In this document: in pieces, positions 5,774 to 11,225 of the stretch | Numbering within the stretch: the first letter of the stretch is position 1 | How the letters are laid out: every line of letters starts with the position of its first letter | DNA from: JBCCSZ01 sp039199225 | GTDB taxonomy: Bacteria > Bacteroidota > Bacteroidia > Chitinophagales > Saprospiraceae | Reading direction: 5' to 3' | Length of the DNA stretch: 13,618 nt | Assembly (NCBI GenBank): GCA_039199225.1 | Contig: JBCCSZ010000221.1 | Coordinates: 1 to 13,618 of the forward strand | Notes under the pieces: generated by a model | The model's input: only the letters and a program-made list of their open reading frames with translations | Databases searched by the model: none | What the model was told of the DNA's origin: nothing | Made by a program: the position numbers and the translations under genes

Positions 5774-6955
5774 ATGATACGTACAATACTCCTATTTCTA
5801 GCATTGGGACTCCCTTTGCTGCCGCAAATAAATGAAGAACACCCTGGTCACCACGATACCGGAAACATTCCATTTGAGTTTATCAAAAATAAAGTCATCA
5901 TCTCGGTGGAAATCGAGGGTACCAGCTACAAATTCCTATTGGATACTGGCGGCGTCTTCGAAATCTCTCAAGAATTACAAAACAAAATGCAGTTTGAGGA
6001 GGATGGCGAAGCAAACATTTCAGACATCAATAAACAGAAGGTCAACCTTGAAATGGTCCTGGTGCCACAAATCAAAATCGGCAAATGGAAGTTTATCAAC
6101 CGAACAGCCATCGTAACCGATATGACGGATAAGTTTCCATACAGTTGCTTTGGATTGGATGGGATGATCGGACGCGACTTTTTTGGACGGGCCTTACTCC
6201 ATTTGGATGCATCCAAGAAAATATGCCGCTTGACGCAAAACCCTGCCGCTTTGAAGCTATCCACTGCGCATCGGACCAATTTACGCATCAGCAATAGAGG
6301 GCTGCCCGACGTTTTGCTGACCATCAATGGTAGAAAAGAATATGTCGAATTTGACTCTGGCTCAGGAGATTTTTTCAGCTACAAAACCAAAACGGCCAAG
6401 AAAAAGACTTTCGAAAACAGCGAGGACAAACTGGCTTTCACAGGTATTTTCTCCTTTGGCGCTACCATGAAAAGTATTCCAACCAACACCCGATACAGAA
6501 TTAAACTAGATGAATTGAAGATGGCCAAGACCACCTTTTCTGATTTCTACAGTGATTTTTCCAAGTTGACCGCTTCCAGAATCGGGGCTGGCATTCTCCA
6601 CTACGGAGCTGTCACTGTCGATTACCGCCATTTGAGTTTCTACTTTGTTCCTTTTTCCGATGCGCAACCTGCTCATCACTACGATAGCTTTGGTTTTGAT
6701 ATTGCTAAAATTACAGGCCCTTACATCATTAAATGGGTCCTTGAAGGCTCCGAAGCTGATAAGGCAGGAATTCGCTCGGGTGATATCGTACATAAAATCA
6801 ACGATATAGCAGTGGAGGAAGTCGCCAAAGGTTGTGAAGGCTACCTAAACGGCTACGCTTTTAAGGAGTGGGACCAAGTCAAATTGGATATTACAGATGC
6901 TAGCGGTAAGGCCCGAAGCATTCAATTAGAAAAGCAAAGGTGGGGAAAAAAGTAA
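5774..6955 (+). CDS. Exported aspartyl protease with two lobes and a C-terminal PDZ domain
   Basis: A 393-aa protein with a signal peptide (MIRTILLFLALGLPLLPQ, cleavage near residues 18-20). The N-lobe has FLLDTGGVFEIS (catalytic D57) and the closing segment GLDGMIGRDFF (127-137). A second lobe repeats the pattern with VEFDSGSGDFFS (D194) and IGAGILHYG (270-278). Residues about 310-388 form a PDZ domain (PYIIKWVLEGSEADKAGIRS, then GDIVHKIND). Bacteroidota encode many retropepsin-like plus PDZ proteins; here both D-[TS]-G motifs occur in one chain, so it could form a pepsin-like site without dimerising. It probably acts in the periplasm or at the envelope; substrate unknown. It follows the Ppx/GppA gene by 13 bp, probably in the same transcript. 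ATG 5774 is the only start that gives the full signal peptide. Confidence 0.85.
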   Translation: MIRTILLFLALGLPLLPQINEEHPGHHDTGNIPFEFIKNKVIISVEIEGTSYKFLLDTGGVFEISQELQNKMQFEEDGEANISDINKQKVNLEMVLVPQIKIGKWKFINRTAIVTDMTDKFPYSCFGLDGMIGRDFFGRALLHLDASKKICRLTQNPAALKLSTAHRTNLRISNRGLPDVLLTINGRKEYVEFDSGSGDFFSYKTKTAKKKTFENSEDKLAFTGIFSFGATMKSIPTNTRYRIKLDELKMAKTTFSDFYSDFSKLTASRIGAGILHYGAVTVDYRHLSFYFVPFSDAQPAHHYDSFGFDIAKITGPYIIKWVLEGSEADKAGIRSGDIVHKINDIAVEEVAKGCEGYLNGYAFKEWDQVKLDITDASGKARSIQLEKQRWGKK

Positions 6956-7002
6956 ATAATTAGACAACCAAGAAAAAATATTTAGACTCACCTAAAAAAT
7001 AG

Positions 7003-7033
7003 TTTCGACGTAAGGAATAATTTTCTATATTTG
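7003..7033 (+). promoter_or_regulatory. Promoter of the permease-repressor gene, -7 box 4 nt from the ATG
   Basis: TATATTTG at 7026-7033 is a perfect -7 element. TTTC at 7003-7006 is a one-mismatch -33 element with 19-nt spacing. Only GCCC separates the box from the ATG at 7038, so transcription should start at or next to the start codon. An 82-bp gap follows the protease gene, and no terminator was seen in it. Confidence 0.6.
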
Positions 7034-7037
7034 GCCC

Positions 7038-8297
7038 ATGGAAAGTTTGTTAGAAATATTTCAATACCCCTGGGCCATCAGAGCTTTGATCGCATCTTCC
7101 ATGGTCGGGGTGATGTGCGGTGTTCTGGGATGCTTTATCGTGCTGCGCAACATGGCTATGATTGGAGATGCTTTGGCTCACGCCATCTTGCCGGGAATCG
7201 TCTTTGCATTCATTATTTTTGGATACAGCGTACTGGGGTTCTTTATGGGAGCTGTGGTAGCGGGCTTTGTCACAGCCGTAGGCATCACCTGGATACAGCA
7301 AAATGTAGGAACAAAATCGGATGCTGCCATCGGCATTGTCTTCACAGCCATGTTCTCCATCGGAGTAATGGCCATATCCGGCATCAACCGAGAAGGAGTT
7401 CACCTAGATATGGAGGACTTTCTGTTCGGAAACATCCTTGGAATATCCGATCAAGACTTGTATCTCACTGGTTTCATCACTTTCTATGTCTTGGCGAGCA
7501 TTATTATTTTTTACCGCTACCTTTTCATTACGACCTTCCAACCAGTCATTGCAGAGACCATGGGTGTTTCTGTCAAAACGCTCCACTATTTCCTCATGTT
7601 GCTGCTGTCTTTCGCAGTGGTGGCGGCGCTGCGTACGGTGGGGGTCATACTCGTTGTTGCCATGTTGATCACACCTGCATCTACGGCGCTTTTGCTTTCC
7701 AACCGACTGAATAAAGTGGTGTTCATCTCCGCTTTGATGGGCTTGTTGGCAGCTGTCACAGGATTGGTCATCGCGATTCAATTCGATACAACGCCCGGGC
7801 CGGCCATGGCTGTTACATCGACGGCTTTTTACCTCATTGCTGTCATCGCCTCTCCAGAAAAAGGGCTGGTTGTTCGCTACTTTAGAAAGCGCAAGTTGCG
7901 GTTGCGCATACAAATGGAGGACACGCTCAAGCAAGCCTTTAGGCTACAGGAGAAGGGCCAAATCACCCTAGACGATCTTGCCTCAAGATTAGGTTTTGGC
8001 AAAAGTCAACTTCGTCGCCACCTCGCAACGCTTAAAGGAAAAGGCTGGATGGACGTACAGGTCGATATGATCTCCTTGTCGGAAAGCGGCCAAAACCAAG
8101 CTAAGCGGCTCGTGCGCGCCCACCGCCTGTGGGAAACCTACCTGGTCGATAAGATTGGATTGTCCGAAGAACAGATTCACGAAGAAGCAGAAAAGTACGA
8201 ACACCTTTTGACAGACGACCTCCTAGACGAAGTAGACCAAACCTTGGGTTACCCAAAGATTGACCCTCACGGTTCGCCCATTCCAGATAAGCAATAG
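7038..8297 (+). CDS. Metal ABC transporter permease fused to a DtxR/MntR-like repressor module
   Basis: A 419-aa two-part protein. Residues 1-275 are an ABC-3 family permease (ZnuB/MntB/TroC type) with about eight or nine membrane helices and the family signatures VLRNMAMIGDALAHAILPG (35-53), GTKSDAAIGIVF (91-102), the ETMGVSV loop (173-179) and LRTVGVILVVAMLITPAST (198-216). Residues 290-358 form a winged helix (EDTLKQAF, ITLDDLASRLGFGKSQLRRH, recognition helix near 322-332). Residues 359-412 are a DtxR-type dimerisation and metal domain (VRAHRLWE, QIHEEAEKYEH, then PHGSPIP). Candidate ligands are H362, E366, H381, E385, E388 and H389; glutamate at 385 resembles MntR rather than iron-type DtxR, hinting at Mn or Zn, but this is inference. 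The SH3-like domain of DtxR is absent. Similar permease-repressor fusions are known, for example Chlamydia YtgCR. No ATPase or binding-protein gene is adjacent. ATG 7038 keeps the conserved amphipathic N-terminus. Confidence 0.92.
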   Translation: MESLLEIFQYPWAIRALIASSMVGVMCGVLGCFIVLRNMAMIGDALAHAILPGIVFAFIIFGYSVLGFFMGAVVAGFVTAVGITWIQQNVGTKSDAAIGIVFTAMFSIGVMAISGINREGVHLDMEDFLFGNILGISDQDLYLTGFITFYVLASIIIFYRYLFITTFQPVIAETMGVSVKTLHYFLMLLLSFAVVAALRTVGVILVVAMLITPASTALLLSNRLNKVVFISALMGLLAAVTGLVIAIQFDTTPGPAMAVTSTAFYLIAVIASPEKGLVVRYFRKRKLRLRIQMEDTLKQAFRLQEKGQITLDDLASRLGFGKSQLRRHLATLKGKGWMDVQVDMISLSESGQNQAKRLVRAHRLWETYLVDKIGLSEEQIHEEAEKYEHLLTDDLLDEVDQTLGYPKIDPHGSPIPDKQ

Positions 8298-8312
8298 GTT
8301 TGTTCTTAAAGA

Positions 8313-8699
8313 CTATTTTTTGTCTTTGTCGCTTCTACCCATTTGATTTTCCTTTTCCAGGCGATTGAACAGCTCGTTCAAGCGATACATTTCATCAAGG
8401 GTATCATCGAGATAGAATTGGATGTCGGGAATCCGGCGGACATGCCTTCGGATGCGCTGAGACAACGATTGTCGGAGGCGAAAGATGGCATCTTCCATTT
8501 CGAGAATCACCGCCTGCTTATTTTCCGTATTGTAAACACTTAGGTATATTTTGGCAATGCTCATGTCAGGCGACATCTTAACACTTGTAACGGTAACCAG
8601 AGCTTCTGTTCCGTAAATATAACCTCCCTCCTGCTGCAAAAGTGTACCGAAATTGCGCTTGATCAATTCAGCCACTTGCTTTTGACGCTTACTTTCCAT
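8313..8699 (-). CDS. rbfA: Ribosome-binding factor A
   Basis: A 128-aa protein that binds the 30S subunit and assists late maturation of 16S rRNA (5' helix region). It opens with the family-typical SKRQKQVAELIKRNFGTLLQ. It continues with the KH-like core VTVTSVKMSPDMSIAKIYLS (beta strand, turn, strand) and the C-terminal signature RIPDIQFYLDDTLDEMYRLN, where the family has a P-x-L-x-F-x-x-D-x-S/T pattern. Length is normal. It is convergent with the permease gene, 15 bp between stop codons, and divergent from recG. ATG 8699 is fixed by the conserved N-terminus and by the promoter 4 nt upstream. Confidence 0.93.
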   Translation of the reverse strand: MESKRQKQVAELIKRNFGTLLQQEGGYIYGTEALVTVTSVKMSPDMSIAKIYLSVYNTENKQAVILEMEDAIFRLRQSLSQRIRRHVRRIPDIQFYLDDTLDEMYRLNELFNRLEKENQMGRSDKDKK

Positions 8700-8703
8700 G
8701 ACA

Positions 8704-8711
8704 CAAAGATA
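8704..8711 (-). promoter_or_regulatory. -7 promoter element of rbfA, 4 nt from the ATG
   Basis: On the minus strand TATCTTTG, a perfect TAnnTTTG box, is followed by TGTC and then the rbfA ATG. No convincing TTTG -33 element lies 17-21 nt upstream, where the sequence is AT-rich. The spacing to the ATG is identical to that of the permease-repressor gene and implies a leaderless or near-leaderless message. Confidence 0.55.
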
Positions 8712-9037
8712 TTCTAATTAGAAAACATTTCGATTAGTTGAACCCTTATTTAAACAAATAAGTTCAGCCGAAGGCACTGAGTAAATCCTCAAATTTGTCC
8801 AGATAAAAGATAGGCGAACCTAATAAGTACCTTAGTACTTCCCGACAAATGCGGATGGCAAACTTGTTCATTTTTCTACTTCTAGCGGCAAGCCATCCAA
8901 AGAAACAAAGCTGTCTGCTGCTGTGCATTCAACAATTTTGTATCTTAACGCTCAGCTGAAATCCAGCATTATCAAAGACTTTTAACGGCTGACCATCAAG
9001 AAAAAATTCTCCCATCATTAAAGATACTTTAATTGGT
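8712..9037. other. Intergenic region between divergent rbfA and recG with three inverted repeats
   Basis: This gap is the longest in the window. It holds (1) 8737-8768: TGAAC and TTATTT paired with AAATAA and GTTCA around loop AAAC, with a 2-nt CC bulge and two more flanking pairs including a G-U; (2) 8825-8840: AAGTAC paired with GTACTT around CTTA; (3) 8853-8898: GGATGGC paired perfectly with GCCATCC over a 32-nt interior. None is followed by a long T-run. No gene of normal size is present. The density of pairing could mark a structured 5' region of recG, a small RNA, or operator sites. I recognise no known riboswitch or 6S, SRP or tmRNA motif. Confidence 0.4.
8929..9018 (-). other. 29-codon reading frame with protein-like composition
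   Basis: On the minus strand a frame starts ATG ATG GGA directly after TATCTTTA (9019-9026), a one-mismatch -7 box, and encodes MMGEFFLDGQPLKVFDNAGF plus nine residues before TGA. The composition resembles a soluble beta/alpha fragment. It is too short to assign, and could be a microprotein, a remnant of a decayed gene, or chance. Confidence 0.15.
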
Positions 9038-11155
9038 TTGATCAATCAACAAAACATACTAGATCGATCCATCGAATACCTCAAAGGGGTCGGGCCTCAA
9101 CGCGCTGACCTACTCAAAAAAGAGTTGGGCATATTCACTTTTCAGGACCTTTTGAATGCCTATCCCTATCGATATGTGGACAAAACCCAGTTTCATCGGA
9201 TCAGTCAAATCGGCCCAAAAAGCGATTCGGTTCAGCTGAAAGGTATTTTACGACAACTGAACGTTGTGGGTGAGGGTCGCAAAAGAAGGCTGGTCGGACG
9301 CCTTCGGGACGATAGTGGCGCCATCGAATTGATCTGGTTTAAAGGTGCGCAGTGGATGCAAAACCAACTACAGGTGGGCATGGAATACATCGTCTTTGGC
9401 AGAGTCAATTCGTTTCGAAACAAAATAAGCATTGCCCATCCGGAGATAGAGCCTGCCAATGTGGCCAACAAGCAACAGGCAGCTACTTTTGCTCCGGTAT
9501 ACCACAGCACGGAAAAGCTCAATGCCAAAGGCTTGGAGTCCAAAGCCCGCCGCCGATTGATGAAGAGCCTTTTCGAAAAATTGCAAGCCTCCGACCTTCC
9601 GGAGAATCTACCCGAATACGTCGCCAAAAAACTACACTTCCCTTCTCGCTACGACGCCATTTCCCACATCCATTTTCCAAGTAACCAACAGGACCTGGAT
9701 GCAGCTCGCAATCGGCTGAAGTTCGAAGAACTCTTCTTTTTACAGATGCGCCTACTGCAGATCAAGCGCCGTCGTAAAGGAAACGTCAAAGGATATGTCT
9801 TCGAAAAAATCGGGGAACATTTCAATAATTTTTTCCACGAAAAACTGCCTTTCGAACTCACGGGAGCGCAAAAAAGGGTACTGAAAGAAATCCGGCGCGA
9901 CCTGGGCTCTGGCATACAGATGAATCGACTGCTGCAAGGCGATGTTGGTAGTGGTAAAACCGTCGTAGGGCTGATGTCAATGTTAATGGCCATCGACAAC
10001 GGCTTCCAAGCTTGCTTGATGGCTCCTACGGAAATTCTGGCTCAGCAGCATTACGCATCGATCCGCCAATACGTCAGCGGCTTGGGATTGCAGGTAGCCT
10101 TCTTATCGGGAACCGTCAAAGGCAAAAAGCGAAAAGAACTCTTCAAGCTGCTAGAAGCCGGAGAAATCCACATACTCATTGGGACCCATGCCTTGATTGA
10201 AGACCCTGTAGTATTCAAAAACCTAGGGCTGGCCATTACCGATGAGCAACATCGTTTTGGGGTTAAGCAGCGCGCTAAGTTGTGGAAAAAAAACAAGCCT
10301 TATCCACCGCACATACTTGTCATGACGGCAACGCCCATCCCAAGAACGCTGGCCATGACCCTCTATGGTGACCTCGACGTATCGGTGATCGACGAATTGC
10401 CACCTGGCCGAAAGGACATTGTCACCATGCACAAGACCGAAAACAACCGCCTGCGAGTCATCGGTTTTATGCGAGAACAAATTGCAAAGGGGCGCCAGGT
10501 GTATGTTGTCTTTCCACTCATTGAGGAATCGGCCAAGCTTGATCTAAAGAACCTGGAAGATGGCTACGAAGCCCTAGAAAGAGAGTTTCCAAAGCCAGAA
10601 TATCAGATCAGTGTCGTACATGGGCGCATGAAAGCAGCCGACAAAGACTTTGAAATGCAGCGTTTTGTCAAGGGCCAGACACAGATAATGGTAGCAACCA
10701 CCGTTATAGAGGTAGGTGTAAATGTTCCTAATGCGACGGTCATGGTCATCGAAAACACGGAGCGTTTCGGACTTTCTCAGCTGCATCAATTGCGCGGGCG
10801 GGTCGGCAGAGGAGGGGAACAATCCTATTGCATCTTGATGTCGAGCTTTAAGCTGAGCAAGGAAGGAAAAGAGCGCATCCAGACAATGGTGAGAACCAAC
10901 AATGGCTTTGAAATATCTGAGGCCGATCTTCGGCTCAGGGGGCCTGGCAACATTGAAGGCACACAGCAGAGTGGCATCCTCAACTTTCGAATTGCCGATA
11001 TTGCACGGGACGGCAGAATTCTGCAAGCTGCTCGCGAAATAGCTGCCAGAATACTCGACAAGGACGGTGATTTACTTCGGCCCGAACATCAATCCGTCAA
11101 ACAATATTTGGAAAAACACCTGATGCATTTAAAAGCCTGGAGCAGGATTTCCTAA
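9038..11155 (+). CDS. recG: ATP-dependent DNA helicase RecG
   Basis: A 705-aa superfamily 2 helicase that remodels stalled replication forks and Holliday junctions. It has an N-terminal wedge/OB domain (SIEYLKGVGPQRADLLKKEL, residues 11-30; YPYRYVD 42-48; OB strands 65-140). The helicase core follows: TGAQKR (Q motif, 275-280), Walker A GDVGSGKT (301-308), APTEILA (329-335), Walker B DEQH (402-405), TATPIPRT (430-437), VATTVIEVGVNVPNA (552-566) and QLRGRVGR (584-591). The C-terminal TRG-type segment has SEADLRLRGPGNIEGTQQSG. Length is close to the usual 690-700 aa. The start is TTG at 9038; no ATG is in frame between the upstream TGA and the conserved N-terminus. The 3' end overlaps a terminator-like hairpin. 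Confidence 0.96.
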   Translation: MINQQNILDRSIEYLKGVGPQRADLLKKELGIFTFQDLLNAYPYRYVDKTQFHRISQIGPKSDSVQLKGILRQLNVVGEGRKRRLVGRLRDDSGAIELIWFKGAQWMQNQLQVGMEYIVFGRVNSFRNKISIAHPEIEPANVANKQQAATFAPVYHSTEKLNAKGLESKARRRLMKSLFEKLQASDLPENLPEYVAKKLHFPSRYDAISHIHFPSNQQDLDAARNRLKFEELFFLQMRLLQIKRRRKGNVKGYVFEKIGEHFNNFFHEKLPFELTGAQKRVLKEIRRDLGSGIQMNRLLQGDVGSGKTVVGLMSMLMAIDNGFQACLMAPTEILAQQHYASIRQYVSGLGLQVAFLSGTVKGKKRKELFKLLEAGEIHILIGTHALIEDPVVFKNLGLAITDEQHRFGVKQRAKLWKKNKPYPPHILVMTATPIPRTLAMTLYGDLDVSVIDELPPGRKDIVTMHKTENNRLRVIGFMREQIAKGRQVYVVFPLIEESAKLDLKNLEDGYEALEREFPKPEYQISVVHGRMKAADKDFEMQRFVKGQTQIMVATTVIEVGVNVPNATVMVIENTERFGLSQLHQLRGRVGRGGEQSYCILMSSFKLSKEGKERIQTMVRTNNGFEISEADLRLRGPGNIEGTQQSGILNFRIADIARDGRILQAAREIAARILDKDGDLLRPEHQSVKQYLEKHLMHLKAWSRIS

Positions 11156-11165
11156 AGGCTTTTTG
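11131..11165 (+). terminator. Intrinsic terminator overlapping the end of recG
   Basis: AAAAGCCT (11131-11138) is perfectly complementary to AGGCTTTT (11156-11163) and the 3' arm runs into a five-T tract. A small inner AGG/CCT pairing lies in the 17-nt loop. The 5' arm and loop lie within the last eight codons of recG, including its TAA stop. Confidence 0.55.
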
Positions 11166-11166
11166 C

Positions 11167-11174
11167 TAACTTTA
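11167..11174 (+). promoter_or_regulatory. Candidate -7 element for the ankyrin-phosphoesterase gene
   Basis: TAACTTTA matches TAnnTTTG except for the last base and lies just after the recG terminator, about 50 nt before ATG 11226. The best -33 candidate, TTTC at 11148-11151, has only 15-nt spacing, so support is weak. Confidence 0.3.
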
Positions 11175-11225
11175 CCAAATATTTAACATACCCGCGCATG
11201 ATTGTTGCGTTTTAAGGACGACGAT

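Noticed and set aside
7031..7714. 227-codon plus-strand frame rich in Cys, His and Arg
   Set aside because: It is the out-of-frame reading of the permease gene, whose membrane helices and motifs are clear.
5774..8297. The upstream aspartyl protease as the enzyme that cleaves the permease-repressor fusion
   Set aside because: The protease has a signal peptide, so it should lie outside the cytoplasm, while the linker and repressor should be inside; the genes also have separate promoters.
8308..8327. AAAGAC/GTCTTT inverted repeat with T-run between the permease and rbfA, as a bidirectional terminator
   Set aside because: Only 6 bp, mostly A-T, and its 3' arm is rbfA coding sequence (KDKK end); too weak to call.
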